Assembly: GCA_902630665.1 (NCBI GenBank)
Contig: CACOVP010000003.1
Span: 1 to 64,000, forward strand
Origin: an uncultured Pelagibacteraceae bacterium
Lineage (GTDB): Bacteria; Pseudomonadota; Alphaproteobacteria; Pelagibacterales; Pelagibacteraceae
Reading direction: 5' to 3'
DNA: 64,000 bases
A program made the position numbers and the translations under genes. The notes beneath the pieces are model-generated. The model was not told the origin of the DNA. It worked only from the letters and a program-made list of their open reading frames with translations, and searched no databases. Below are positions 1 to 10,078 of the stretch, piece by piece (position 1 is the first letter of the stretch; the number at the start of each line of letters is the position of its first letter).

Positions 1-543
1 AGTCTGAAGTTTAGTATCCCAATTGACTAATTTTTTATCCTTGTAAATTAGCTTGTTTTTATAAAGATCAACAAAAACTTTAATTACAGCTTTAGAGAGA
101 TCCTTATCCATGGTGAACCTAGTTCTTGACCAATCGCACGAACAACCTAATTTCTTTAGTTGATCTAAAATTATTCCACCAGACTCCTCCTTCCAATCCC
201 ATATCTTTTTAATAAATTTTTCTCTTCCCAAATCATTTTTTTTAATTCCCTTTTTTAACAGATTATTTTCAACAACTGCTTGTGTTGCAATTCCAGCATG
301 GTCCGTTCCTGGTTGCCATAGGGTTTCAAGACCTTTCATTCTATTAAATCTAACTAGAAGATCTTGAAGGCTATTATTTAAAGCATGGCCCATATGTAAT
401 CTTCCCGTTACATTAGGAGGTGGGATTACTATAGAAAAATTTTTCTTTAATTTAGTTTTTTTTGGTTTGAACAATCCATTTTTTATCCAAAAATCTGAGA
501 TTTTCTTTTCCTCTTTTATGTGGTTGTATTTTTTAAATTCCAT
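1..543 (-). CDS. valS: Valyl-tRNA synthetase, N-terminal part (truncated by window edge)
   Basis: Minus-strand translation from ATG at 543: [29 protein letters not shown]...[53 protein letters not shown]; class I HxGH signature (HMGH) typical of ValS. Not in ORF track because it is partial. Confidence 0.93.
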   Translation of the reverse strand, partial: MEFKKYNHIKEEKKISDFWIKNGLFKPKKTKLKKNFSIVIPPPNVTGRLHMGHALNNSLQDLLVRFNRMKGLETLWQPGTDHAGIATQAVVENNLLKKGIKKNDLGREKFIKKIWDWKEESGGIILDQLKKLGCSCDWSRTRFTMDKDLSKAVIKVFVDLYKNKLIYKDKKLVNWDTKLQT

Positions 544-650
544 TTTATTTGATAAATTTAATAATTACTTTATATCAGAAGAGCAAAAACCTTAAATAGT
601 TAGATTTTGCTTTATTAAAATTAATAAATGATTTAAATAAATCAGAATAT

Positions 651-724
651 GGCCACGTGGCGGAATGGTTACGCAGAGGATTGCAAATCCTTTTATCCCA
701 GTTCGATTCTGGGCGTGGCCTCCA
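651..724 (+). tRNA. tRNA-Cys (GCA)
   Basis: GGCCACG...CGTGGCC acceptor pairing, anticodon loop TTGCAAA, T-loop GTTCGATTC, encoded CCA. Confidence 0.95.
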
Positions 725-772
725 AAAAAATGAGTTGTTTTAAGTTATTAAAAAAAGTATGTTCCTTTTTAT

Positions 773-848
773 TCCTCGGTAGCTCAGTTGGTAGAGCAGT
801 TGACTGTTAATCAATTGGTCGCAGGTTCGAGTCCTGCCCGAGGAGCCA
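773..848 (+). tRNA. tRNA-Asn (GTT)
   Basis: TCCTCGG...CCGAGGA acceptor stem, anticodon loop CTGTTAA, GGTTCGAGTCC T-arm, encoded CCA. Confidence 0.95.
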
Positions 849-849
849 A

Positions 850-1215
850 CTAACCAACTTTTTCAAACTTAGAAGTATTGTTCAATATTTGTAAAATTTT
901 TTCTTTTTGTGGTTTGGATAGTGATGAAAATGTTCTACTTAAAAAAGAATAATTTAAATCCACATGAATATTTTCTCCTGAACTTACATCCTTAAATTCT
1001 TTAAAATCTTCAAAAAAGTAAATAATCGGTACTTTTAAAAATTGAGACAATTGCATTAATCTGTTTGAGCTGACACCGTTAGTGCCTTTTTCATATTTTT
1101 GTATTTGTTGAAAAGTGACATTTATAGCTTGTGCCACTTTGGTTTGAGTAAGTCCTAATGAAAGTCTCCGCATTCTTAATTTTCTTCCTAAATGAATATT
1201 GAAATTTTCTTCCAT
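850..1215 (-). CDS. XRE-family helix-turn-helix transcriptional regulator
   Basis: LGRKLRMRRLSLGLTQTKVAQAINVTFQQIQKYEKGTNGVSSNRLMQLSQFLKVPIIYFF is a classic HTH_3 domain. Confidence 0.9.
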   Translation of the reverse strand: MEENFNIHLGRKLRMRRLSLGLTQTKVAQAINVTFQQIQKYEKGTNGVSSNRLMQLSQFLKVPIIYFFEDFKEFKDVSSGENIHVDLNYSFLSRTFSSLSKPQKEKILQILNNTSKFEKVG

Positions 1216-1358
1216 TGAACTCCCTAAATTTTCAATTATAAAACCTCAAAATGAACTAATTGGCAATACATAAAATTTTTTTTTTAGGGGGTCTAAAATG
1301 CAAAAAAATCATATATTTAGTATTGACTAAACCAAAAAAATGAAGTTTCAAAATTTAC

Positions 1359-2042
1359 TTATTTTACTTTTTTGAGCCTATATTCCCAGTAACCAGTTTT
1401 ATCAAAAGCGGCTTTTACCCAAAGATATGTTTCCTCTTCATACCATATATCAGTGTTAAGTTTTTTATCTTTGGAAAGACTTGGATCGGAAGAGCTAAAA
1501 TTAAAACGTAAAGTTTTATAAACTTTATCATCTATTTTTATTTCTTCTTTACCTTTAAATTCAACTTTTTGCTCAATTATTCTTCCTGAAACAGCACTAA
1601 TTTGTGCTTTTTTTTGTACAATTTCATGGTTCCACCAAGTCCCAATTATCATGTCTTTATCGACTTTTCCTTTAAAAGATGACCCGTCAATAATCAAGTT
1701 TTTATCATTTGGATCAACTTCTATGTTTACGTATTTTTCTTTTTTGTTTTGATTGGTTTCAGAATTAAATCCCGTAAAAACTCCTTTTTCATATTTTTCT
1801 ACACCTTTGGCGCTGTATTTATATAGATCAACACCAAACTTTCTTATTTTGAAAAAAACTTCATTATTTATAGTTAAATTATCCCCTTTTCTCTTAAATT
1901 CGTACTTATGGTAACCAATAGACTTATTGTTTCTAAATAATTCATATTCTAAATAATCATATTTAGAATAATGGTCTACGTGCGCGTAATTTTCTTGAAT
2001 TAAGAATAAAATTAAAGCAATTGAAAGTAAAAATTTTTTCAT
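1359..2042 (-). CDS. Secreted DUF6134-like protein (start probably MKKFLLSIALI at 2042 rather than 2081)
   Basis: Signal peptide MKKFLLSIALILFLIQENYAH; body with N-K-S-I-G-YHKYEF / YKYSAKGVEKY pattern resembling DUF6134. Confidence 0.65.
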   Translation of the reverse strand: MKKFLLSIALILFLIQENYAHVDHYSKYDYLEYELFRNNKSIGYHKYEFKRKGDNLTINNEVFFKIRKFGVDLYKYSAKGVEKYEKGVFTGFNSETNQNKKEKYVNIEVDPNDKNLIIDGSSFKGKVDKDMIIGTWWNHEIVQKKAQISAVSGRIIEQKVEFKGKEEIKIDDKVYKTLRFNFSSSDPSLSKDKKLNTDIWYEEETYLWVKAAFDKTGYWEYRLKKVK

Positions 2043-2054
2043 ATATTTAATGTT

Positions 2055-3050
2055 ATGGATACTAATTCTGTTATATCGCAAATTGGAAATACACCATTAG
2101 TAAGATTAAAACAAGCCTCAGAATTAACAGGTTGCAATATTTATGGAAAAGCAGAGTACTTTAATCCTGGTGAGTCTGTTAAAGACCGAGCTGCACTGTA
2201 TATAGTACAAGATGCTCTTAAAAAAAAATTGATTACTAAAGGTGGCACGATAGTTGAAGGAACTGCTGGGAATACTGGTATAGGTTTAGCGGTAGTTTGT
2301 AAACAATATGAAATTAATTTAAAAATAGTAATTCCCAATACGCAGTCAACTGAAAAAAAAGAAACTTTAAAAAAACTTGGAGCAGAATTAATCGAAGTAG
2401 ATGCTGTGCCTTATTCTAATCCTAAAAACTATATCAAACAATCAAAACAAATCGCGGAAGAATTAGGTAAAAAAAATAAAAATGGTGTATTTTGGGCAAA
2501 TCAATTTGATAATATAATTAATACCGAAGCTCATATTAAAACTACTGCAGAGGAAATATGGAGTCAAACTGCTGGTTCAGTGGACGCTTTTACCTGTGCA
2601 GTAGGAACTGGAGGTACTCTAGCAGGTGTTTCGATAGGCCTCAAAAATAAAAATAAAAATATTAAAATAGCTTTATCTGATCCTATGGGTTCATCTTTAT
2701 ATTCTTATATTCATTCAAACAAATTACAGAGTGATGGAAATTCTATAACTGAAGGAATTGGAACAGCAAGAATAACAAAGAATTTTGAAAAAGCATTAGT
2801 AGATGATGCATTTCAAACTAATGATACTGAGGCTTTAAATATTGTATTTGATTTAATAGAAAAACAAAAAATTGTTTTAGGTGGATCTTCTGGAATAAAT
2901 ATTGCCGGAGCTATCAAACTTGCAAAAAAAATGGGCCCCGGAAAAACAATTGTAACAATTTTATGCGATCATGGTAAAAGATATGCTAGTAAAATTTTTA
3001 ATAAAAGTTTTTTAAAAAGTAAAAATTTACCTATTCCTAAATGGCTATAA
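2055..3050 (+). CDS. cysK: Cysteine synthase A-like PLP-dependent enzyme
   Basis: IGNTPLVRL...[15 protein letters not shown]...[12 protein letters not shown]...VGTGGTLAG...GGSSGIN motifs. Confidence 0.88.
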   Translation: MDTNSVISQIGNTPLVRLKQASELTGCNIYGKAEYFNPGESVKDRAALYIVQDALKKKLITKGGTIVEGTAGNTGIGLAVVCKQYEINLKIVIPNTQSTEKKETLKKLGAELIEVDAVPYSNPKNYIKQSKQIAEELGKKNKNGVFWANQFDNIINTEAHIKTTAEEIWSQTAGSVDAFTCAVGTGGTLAGVSIGLKNKNKNIKIALSDPMGSSLYSYIHSNKLQSDGNSITEGIGTARITKNFEKALVDDAFQTNDTEALNIVFDLIEKQKIVLGGSSGINIAGAIKLAKKMGPGKTIVTILCDHGKRYASKIFNKSFLKSKNLPIPKWL

Positions 3051-3776
3051 AATCTGACTTAAAAATAATTTAGTTCTCTCAGATTTCGGACTTTCAAAGA
3101 ATTCTTTTGTTTTAGCTCTTTCTACTATTTTGCCTTCATCCATAAAAATCATATAGTCAGCAACTTCTTTTGCAAATCCCATTTCGTGAGTTACAACTAT
3201 CATTGTCATTCCACCTTTTGCTAAATCAACCATTACGTCTAAAACTTCTTTAATCATCTCTGGATCTAAAGCTGACGTAGGTTCATCAAATAACATTATT
3301 TTTGGCTCCATGCAAAGTGCTCTAGCTATTGCAGCTCTTTGTTGTTGACCTCCAGAAAGTTGACCAGGAAATTTTAATGCTTGATCATCTATTTGTACTC
3401 TAGTTAAATTTTTCATTGCTATTTCTTCGGCTTGCTTTTTTGGAAGTTTTTTTACCCAAATTGGTGCAAGTGTACAATTATCTAAAATTGATAAATGTGG
3501 AAATAGATTGAATTGTTGAAAAACCATCCCCACTTCAGCTCTAATTTTCTCAATATTTTTTGTGCTTTCAGAAAGCTCGGTACCGTCAACAACAATGTTT
3601 CCGTCTTGATGTTCCTCAAGTCTATTAATACATCTGATTAAGGTAGACTTTCCTGATCCAGAAGGTCCACAAATTACAATTTTTTCTTGAGGAGCAACCT
3701 CAAGATCTATGTCTTTTAAAACTTGAAATTTATCAAACCATTTATTTACTTTTTTGAGCTCTATAATTTTTCCCAT
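3045..3776 (-). CDS. aapP: General L-amino acid ABC transporter, ATP-binding protein
   Basis: [18 protein letters not shown] Walker [16 protein letters not shown] signature, [13 protein letters not shown]; operon with aapJQM. Confidence 0.93.
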   Translation of the reverse strand: MGKIIELKKVNKWFDKFQVLKDIDLEVAPQEKIVICGPSGSGKSTLIRCINRLEEHQDGNIVVDGTELSESTKNIEKIRAEVGMVFQQFNLFPHLSILDNCTLAPIWVKKLPKKQAEEIAMKNLTRVQIDDQALKFPGQLSGGQQQRAAIARALCMEPKIMLFDEPTSALDPEMIKEVLDVMVDLAKGGMTMIVVTHEMGFAKEVADYMIFMDEGKIVERAKTKEFFESPKSERTKLFLSQIL

Positions 3777-3777
3777 T

Positions 3778-5031
3778 TTATCTCTCTGTGCTAAGTTTTT
3801 TCTCCAAATTTTGACTATATCTACTCATTGCATAACATATTATCCAAAAAACTAAACCTGCAAAAACGTATCCTTCCATTGCCATTCCAAGCCATTTTGG
3901 ATTTGTCTTTGCTAAGCCTATCATACCTGCTAATTCCATCAACCCTACAACAAAAATTAAAGGTGTGTCTTTTACAAGTGCTAATAGTGTATTTGCTATA
4001 CCAGGTATGACTAATTTTAAAGCCTGAGGAAGTATAATTAAAAAATTCATTTTCCAATATCCCATCCCTAAGGATCTAGCAGCTTCATATTGACCTTTTG
4101 GCAATGCCTGTAAACCTCCCCTAACGACTTCAGCCATATATGCCGCCTCAAATAAAGTAATAGCTATTAAAACTCTTATTAATTTATCTATGAATGTTCC
4201 ATCAGGTAAAAACATAGGAAACATTACTGCTGACATGAATAGAACTGTTATCAAAGGGACTCCTCTCCAAAGTTCAATAAAACCAATCGAAATATATTTG
4301 ATTGCTGGTAAAGAAGATCTTCTACCGAGGGCCAGTATTACACCTATTGGGAAACAAAAAAGTATTGCAAAAGCAGAAATAATAAAAGTTAATGAAAGAC
4401 CTCCCCAAGCTGCACTTTCAACATATTCTAGCCCGAAACTTCCACCTGAAATAAGTTTTATCCCTAAAAAAGGGAAAACAAATATTAGAAACAAAATAAA
4501 ATACTTTTTAAGTTTTTCAGATACGAAAAATGAAGCCCCTACAATAACAAATAAGATTAAAAAAGCTGTATTTATTCTCCATTGTTCTGCATCTGGATAA
4601 AGACCATACATAAACCTATTAAACCAAACTTTTATAAAAACCCAACAAGCACCGTTTCCTGTACAATCTTCTTTTGAATTACCTATAAAATTAGCCTCTA
4701 AAATAAACCAGTCCAACATTGGAGGGATAGATTTTATGATAATAAAAATTGTTAAAAGTGTTAATAAAGCATTAAAATTATTGGAATTTATGTTTTTATT
4801 TAAGATATCTAAATAATGAATACCGCTTAATTCAATTCTAATAAGGTAAAAACCAATAAAGCCTAGTAATAAAGGCAAAAAATAACTTAGTTGAGAAGGC
4901 AAAAAAATCATTAGGTTATAGTCAAAAAAAGCGTTAACAAAAACGTCTAAAAAACTTAAAGAGACAAGAGACAAACCAATAGGAACATAAGTTTTAATAT
5001 TATTTTTTGAAGGCTTTGCAATTAAATTCAT
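3778..5031 (-). CDS. aapM: General L-amino acid ABC transporter permease
   Basis: HisM-type permease, [47 protein letters not shown]; operon position. Confidence 0.92.
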   Translation of the reverse strand: MNLIAKPSKNNIKTYVPIGLSLVSLSFLDVFVNAFFDYNLMIFLPSQLSYFLPLLLGFIGFYLIRIELSGIHYLDILNKNINSNNFNALLTLLTIFIIIKSIPPMLDWFILEANFIGNSKEDCTGNGACWVFIKVWFNRFMYGLYPDAEQWRINTAFLILFVIVGASFFVSEKLKKYFILFLIFVFPFLGIKLISGGSFGLEYVESAAWGGLSLTFIISAFAILFCFPIGVILALGRRSSLPAIKYISIGFIELWRGVPLITVLFMSAVMFPMFLPDGTFIDKLIRVLIAITLFEAAYMAEVVRGGLQALPKGQYEAARSLGMGYWKMNFLIILPQALKLVIPGIANTLLALVKDTPLIFVVGLMELAGMIGLAKTNPKWLGMAMEGYVFAGLVFWIICYAMSRYSQNLEKKLSTER

Positions 5032-6206
5032 TATTTTTCCTTTATCGCCATTTTTTTATTGTACCAATTCATAAATATTGAAATTGAAATACTTAAAGTT
5101 AAATAAGTAAGCATGGTAATAGAAATTATTTCAATAGCCCTACCTGTTTGCATTAAAGCGGTTCCTGCAAAAACTAATACAATATCCGGATAAGCGATAG
5201 CAGCCGCCAATGAGGAATTTTTTGTTAAATTCAAATACTGATTTGTAGTTGGTGGAATAATAATCCTTAATGCTTGAGGCATTACTACAAGTTTTAAAAT
5301 TTGATTTTTGTTTAATCCAATACTTGCCGCGGCTTCTTTTTGGCCCTTACTAACTCCCAAAATACCGGCTCTAACATTTTCAGCTATAAATGTTGCTGTG
5401 TACATTGATAAAGCTAAAGCTAGTGCGATTAATTCTGGAATAATACTAACACCGCCTTCATAGGTAAAGACTGTTGGAGAAAGTTGCTTTAAAACAGGAT
5501 ATTCAAAAGTAAGAGACACACCAAAGACAAGAAATGTAATTAGTGGTAATAAAATTAATAATGCTAGAGAAATGATTGTTGTGGGCAATTGTTTTCCAAA
5601 TTGTTCTCTTTGTTTAGTTGCATAAGAGTTAATAAAGTAAATTGATATAAATGCAGCTATTATAGACAAAAGGAAAATATTAAAATTTATCCATAAAAAT
5701 TTTGGAACATACCAACCTTTAATTGTTAAAAACGAAATATCATAAAAATTTATACCATTTTCAGGTAAAGGCAGTGCCCTTAAAGCTGCAAAGTACCAAA
5801 AAAATATTTGCAAAATTAAAGGAATGTTTCTAAAGATTTCTACATACCACTCAGCTACTTTTGCAATCAGATAGTTATCTGATAATCTGGATATACCCAC
5901 AATCACTCCTATGATTGTTGCAAAAAATATTCCAATAACAGAAACTAAAATTGTATTTAACAAACCTACTAAAAATGCTCTTCCGTACGAGTGCGAGCCA
6001 TCATATTCGATCATCGAAAAAGTAATATCAAATGACGCCTCTTGATTTAAAAAACCAAAACCAAAAGATATTCCCCTGTTGCCCATGTTAATTTGAGCAT
6101 TTGATGCAAAATAAATTATTACAGAGACTAAAGCTAAAACAGTTAATGCTTGAGGAATTAAGTCTCTAATTTTTTTATTTTCAATATTTAGTTTTTTTAG
6201 ATTCAT
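5031..6206 (-). CDS. aapQ: General L-amino acid ABC transporter permease
   Basis: EIFRNIPLILQIFFWYFA, ATFIAENVRAGILGVSKGQKEAAASIGL; operon position. Confidence 0.92.
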   Translation of the reverse strand: MNLKKLNIENKKIRDLIPQALTVLALVSVIIYFASNAQINMGNRGISFGFGFLNQEASFDITFSMIEYDGSHSYGRAFLVGLLNTILVSVIGIFFATIIGVIVGISRLSDNYLIAKVAEWYVEIFRNIPLILQIFFWYFAALRALPLPENGINFYDISFLTIKGWYVPKFLWINFNIFLLSIIAAFISIYFINSYATKQREQFGKQLPTTIISLALLILLPLITFLVFGVSLTFEYPVLKQLSPTVFTYEGGVSIIPELIALALALSMYTATFIAENVRAGILGVSKGQKEAAASIGLNKNQILKLVVMPQALRIIIPPTTNQYLNLTKNSSLAAAIAYPDIVLVFAGTALMQTGRAIEIISITMLTYLTLSISISIFMNWYNKKMAIKEK

Positions 6207-6224
6207 TTAAGATGTGAGATTAAA

Positions 6225-6254
6225 AAAAAGGGCCAGATAAATCCAGCCCTTTTT
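6225..6254 (-). terminator. Intrinsic-terminator-like hairpin between aapJ and aapQ
   Basis: RNA (minus): AAAAAGGGCUGGA-UUUA-UCUGGCCCUUUUU, followed by more U; 13-bp stem including wobble pairs. Confidence 0.75.
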
Positions 6255-6268
6255 AATTTTATTAGCAA

Positions 6269-7315
6269 TTATCTTGCCGGTGGTACATAAAGAATTCCAC
6301 CTTTTGTCCATAATTGATTTGGACCTCTATTAGGTAAAATTCCGGTATCGGCTATATGTTTTTTATAGCTTTCACCATAATTACCAACTTGCTCGATAAT
6401 TCTTAAGCTCCAGTCATTATCTAAACCGAAAGCAGCACCTAATTCACCTTCAGCTCCAACTAATCTTTTGATAGCTGGGTTTTCTGAGTCTTTTAGGCTA
6501 GAAGCATTAGATGAGTTAACGCCATATTCTTCAGCTTCAATCATAGTATTTAGAGACCATCTAACGATATCTTCCCATACTGCATCCCCTTGTCTTACAA
6601 CAGGACCTAATGGTTCTTTAGAAATCGTTTCAGGTAATACTTTGTGCTCATCTGGGTTAGACATCTTAGTTCTTTGTGCAGCTAAACCAGATTTATCTGT
6701 AGTATAAGTATCACATCTTCCAGCATCATAAGCTTGTACTACTTCATCAGCTTTTTCAAAAGCAATTGGTTCGTAGCTTATGTTTTTAGAATTGAAGAAG
6801 TCTCTCATGTTAAGCTCGGTAGTTGTACCTGTGTTTGTACAAGCAGAAATACCGTTTTTGAAATCATTCACGGAATTAATTCCAGAATTTTTTCTTACCA
6901 TGAAACCTTGTCCATCATAAAAATTAACGCCAACAAAGGTTAAACCAATGTCTGCATCTCTTGATAATGTCCAAGTTGTGTTACGTGCTAACACGTCAAT
7001 TTCACCCGATGTTAAAGCGGTGAATCTTTCTTTTGCACTTAAAGGTGTATATTTAACTTTATCAGCATCTCCTAAAACAGCTGCTGCAACAGCTCTACAT
7101 ACATCTACGTCAATACCTGACCAGTTTCCTGATTCATCGGCATTTGAAAAACCAGGAAGACCTTGTGAAACTCCACATTTCACAAAACCAGCTTTCTTGG
7201 TATTCTCTAGTGTTTTAGATTTTTTTGAACCTGCTCCACCTCCGCCTTGACCGCAAGCAACCAAAAGCAAAGAAGCAAATCCAATTAAAATCCAAGTCTT
7301 AATTGATTTGATCAT
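6269..7315 (-). CDS. aapJ: General L-amino acid ABC transporter, periplasmic substrate-binding protein
   Basis: Lipoprotein-like signal (LLLVACGQ), KKAGFVKCGVSQGLPGFSNADESGNWSGIDVDVCRAVAAAVLGD typical of AapJ. Confidence 0.95.
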   Translation of the reverse strand: MIKSIKTWILIGFASLLLVACGQGGGGAGSKKSKTLENTKKAGFVKCGVSQGLPGFSNADESGNWSGIDVDVCRAVAAAVLGDADKVKYTPLSAKERFTALTSGEIDVLARNTTWTLSRDADIGLTFVGVNFYDGQGFMVRKNSGINSVNDFKNGISACTNTGTTTELNMRDFFNSKNISYEPIAFEKADEVVQAYDAGRCDTYTTDKSGLAAQRTKMSNPDEHKVLPETISKEPLGPVVRQGDAVWEDIVRWSLNTMIEAEEYGVNSSNASSLKDSENPAIKRLVGAEGELGAAFGLDNDWSLRIIEQVGNYGESYKKHIADTGILPNRGPNQLWTKGGILYVPPAR

Positions 7316-7352
7316 AATTATGATTTCCTCTTGTTCATATTGTTAACAATAT

Positions 7353-7458
7353 TTTTGAAATAAGAATTTCAAAACGTTGTGCATTATGTTTCAATTAATC
7401 TTCAAATTCAACTCGTATAGCCACTATATTTAGTTAATTGAAACAATATTAACTAAAT
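7353..7458. repeat. Cluster of three perfect inverted repeats upstream of aapJ
   Basis: TTTTGAAAT(AAGA)ATTTCAAAA at 7353-7374; TGTTTCAATTAA 7387-7398 / TTAATTGAAACA 7434-7445; ATTTAGTTAAT 7428-7438 / ATTAACTAAAT 7448-7458. Confidence 0.8.
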
Positions 7459-7518
7459 GTGCTCAATTACAACCTGATAATATATGCTATCAATTTTTTA
7501 TTCCTTTATAATTAATTT

Positions 7519-7962
7519 ATGCCAACCTACAGGTTAGAATATTCTAATTTCAAATTAAGTATTAGAAAAAAAGAAATTTTAGCTAAAGAAATTACTAAAG
7601 TTCATAGCAGAGTTACTGGAGCAAATTTATATTTTGCACAAGTTTTATTTCATGAAAATAAAAAATATAATCATTTTATGGGCGGTAAAATTATTAAAGA
7701 AAAACAAATTTTCTTACATGGGCAGATTAGGTCTGGACGAACCCCAAATATAAAAAAGAATTTGATTTTAAAATTAAGAGATACAGTGAAGAAATATTTA
7801 AAATTGAAACAAGATAATATATGGGTTTATATAGTTGAATTGAAACCCGAGCAAATGATTGAATATGGTGAAATATTACCTAGATCAGGCGGGGAAAAAA
7901 GGTGGTTTAAAAAACTAAACAAAAATTTAAAAAAAAAATTAAAAGAATTGGATGAGAATTAA
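7519..7962 (+). CDS. Tautomerase-superfamily protein
   Basis: N-terminal Pro after Met (MPTYRLEYSNFKLS...KKEILAKEITKVHSRVTGANLYFAQVLFHE), as in tautomerase-fold proteins. Confidence 0.7.
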   Translation: MPTYRLEYSNFKLSIRKKEILAKEITKVHSRVTGANLYFAQVLFHENKKYNHFMGGKIIKEKQIFLHGQIRSGRTPNIKKNLILKLRDTVKKYLKLKQDNIWVYIVELKPEQMIEYGEILPRSGGEKRWFKKLNKNLKKKLKELDEN

Positions 7963-9023
7963 ATTTGCATATCTGGCGATGTTAACTCATACAATCTACT
8001 CAGAGTTCTTTTGAAAGGTGCTATTAATTTTTTTGAACTTCCAATATTACTAAGGCTTGTTTCTAAAGATATTAATAACGGTATTTTATTTTCATAAATA
8101 ATATCAATTAAATTTATAAATCTATTTTGTTGATTTGAATTATACTCGGTGAATTTAGGAATATTTTCGATAAATATAAATTTACATTTTTTTACTACTT
8201 CAAGATAATCTTCGCTGCCTACATTTTTGTCACAAAGATTTTTAAAATCAAATCTAGCAATACCTTCGAAAAATTCTTTGATTACAAAAACTCTTCCTTT
8301 TATTTTAATCTTAATAATTTGTTTTTTTTTATTTTTAGTCAATTCTCTAAAATACTTATTACATTTAAATGATGTTTTTTCGTTAATTGGGTGGAACAAT
8401 CTTTTCAATTTTTTTGACCCTAATTTTCTAAAATCTCTTTGTAAATTTAATTCCTCAACTATTGAATTTTTTTTTAAAATTTCAATAAAAGGAATAAATT
8501 GCTCTCTTTGTAAGCCGTCTTTATATAAATCATCAATTGTCGTATTACTTGATGCAAAAACTAATATTTTTTGTTTAAATATTTCTTTGAAGAGTCTTCC
8601 TAAAATCATTGCATCCACAATGTTAGTTACTTGAAATTCATCTAAATAAATAAGATCATATTTTTTTAATTTATTAACAAAGCCTAAGATTGGGTCTTTT
8701 TTATCTTTATTTTGATGATTGAAATCATGAAAATTAATCATAAATTGATTAAAATGTGTTCTTTTTTTTTTTAAAATTAAAGATTCAAAAACAAAATCCA
8801 TTATCATTGTTTTTCCCACGCCCACTCCTCCGAAGAGATAAAAACATTTCCTTTTAGACTTATTGAATAAACCTAAAAAAGATTTATTTTTTTTTAAAAA
8901 ATTATCAATTGATTTTACTAGGTTTATTTGATTTGTATTTTTTTCAAATTTATTTTTTTCACAAAAAATTTGAAATTTATTAACAAGTGATTTTTTTAAA
9001 GCTTCTTTTCCCAATTTATACAA
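7959..9023 (-). CDS. zapE: AFG1/ZapE-like ATPase
   Basis: YLFGGVGVGKTMIMDFVFESL Walker A, YDLIYLDEFQVTNIVDAMILGRLF, LQREQFIPFIEIL. Confidence 0.9.
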   Translation of the reverse strand: MYKLGKEALKKSLVNKFQIFCEKNKFEKNTNQINLVKSIDNFLKKNKSFLGLFNKSKRKCFYLFGGVGVGKTMIMDFVFESLILKKKRTHFNQFMINFHDFNHQNKDKKDPILGFVNKLKKYDLIYLDEFQVTNIVDAMILGRLFKEIFKQKILVFASSNTTIDDLYKDGLQREQFIPFIEILKKNSIVEELNLQRDFRKLGSKKLKRLFHPINEKTSFKCNKYFRELTKNKKKQIIKIKIKGRVFVIKEFFEGIARFDFKNLCDKNVGSEDYLEVVKKCKFIFIENIPKFTEYNSNQQNRFINLIDIIYENKIPLLISLETSLSNIGSSKKLIAPFKRTLSRLYELTSPDMQI

Positions 9024-9970
9024 CTCTTAACCATTTTACTCAAATTATTATACTTAGGTTTCCATTTTATAGATTTTCTCAATTTAGTTGTGTCAGCAAT
9101 AATTTTGCTCATATCTCCTTTTCTTTTTTTTAAAATTTTAACTCTTACATCATGTTTGGAGTTTCTTATAAATTGATTGATTACTTTTTTAACTGATATT
9201 CCTCTAGAATAACCACAGTTAAGAGTAAGAGATTTATTTTTTTTATCAATTTTTTCGAGAACTTTTGAATGAATTTCCGCAATATCTAAAACATGAATAT
9301 AATCTCTAACACAAGTTCCATCCTTTGTGTAATAATTATCTCCATAAATTTTAAACAGTGGGTTTCTTTTAACAATTTCAATTGAAAGATTTTTAAATAA
9401 TTGATCACTGTATTTATTTATTTGACCAATTTTTCCTGAAGGACTTGCACCTACTACATTAAAAAATCTTAAGATCCCATAGTTTAATTTATTTTTTTTG
9501 CAATATTTCATTATAATTCTTTCAGCTAATAATTTTGTTTTTCCATAAACACTTTTAGGCCTCAGAATCGTCTTTTCTGTTACTTTTTGATAACCATCTT
9601 TGTAAACTGAGCAAGAAGAGGAAAAAATAAAATTTTTAACATTAGTGTTTTTTAAGCTTTTTAAAAGCATAGATGTTCCAGTTACATTATTCTTAAAATA
9701 TTTTTTTGGTTTTTTTTCACTCTCACCAACAGATAAAACTGCAGCTAAGTGAATTACACACTCAATATTATTTTTTTCTATAAATTTTCTAACTTTTTTA
9801 ATATTTTTTATATCGGCTAGCAAAAATTTAGCTTTTCTATTTATTAGCCGTCTGTGACCAGTTGATAGATTATCTATAATAAATATTTTTTTTTTCTTAT
9901 TAATGAGTAATTCAGCAATATGAGAACCTATATATCCAGCCCCACCAGTGATAAGTATATTTTTTATCAT
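8996..9970 (-). CDS. galE: UDP-glucose 4-epimerase
   Basis: ILITGGAGYIGSHIAELL, SSSCSVYKDG, YGKTKLLAE, YTKDGTCVRDYIHVLDIA. Confidence 0.9.
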   Translation of the reverse strand: MIKNILITGGAGYIGSHIAELLINKKKKIFIIDNLSTGHRRLINRKAKFLLADIKNIKKVRKFIEKNNIECVIHLAAVLSVGESEKKPKKYFKNNVTGTSMLLKSLKNTNVKNFIFSSSCSVYKDGYQKVTEKTILRPKSVYGKTKLLAERIIMKYCKKNKLNYGILRFFNVVGASPSGKIGQINKYSDQLFKNLSIEIVKRNPLFKIYGDNYYTKDGTCVRDYIHVLDIAEIHSKVLEKIDKKNKSLTLNCGYSRGISVKKVINQFIRNSKHDVRVKILKKRKGDMSKIIADTTKLRKSIKWKPKYNNLSKMVKSCINWEKKL

Positions 9971-9982
9971 AAAATTGAAATC

Positions 9983-10059
9983 TGGCGCGCCCTGAAGGAT
10001 TCGAACCTACGACCCTCGGTTTAGAAAACCGATGCTCTATCCAGCTGAGCTAAGGGCGC
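9983..10059 (-). tRNA. tRNA-Arg (TCT)
   Basis: Reverse complement GCGCCCTTAGCTCAGCTGGATAGAGCATCGGTTTTCTAAACCGAGGGTCGTAGGTTCGAATCCTTCAGGGCGCGCCA; anticodon TCT, encoded CCA. Confidence 0.95.
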
Positions 10060-10078
10060 TAAATATAAGTATATTTAC

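Noticed and set aside
1216-1358. Possible structured RNA in the spacer with AAAATTTTTTTTTAGGGGGTC
   Set aside because: No convincing complementary arm for the GGGGG run was found by eye; the AT runs are background.
2043-2054. Possible SAM-type riboswitch before cysK
   Set aside because: No leader of usable length exists upstream of the cysK start outside the neighbouring gene.
4190-4600. Plus-strand 136-aa ORF
   Set aside because: Antisense to aapM; no recognisable domain.
6468-7250. Plus-strand ORFs of 79, 69 and 100 aa
   Set aside because: Antisense to aapJ, whose frame is unambiguous; no recognisable domains.
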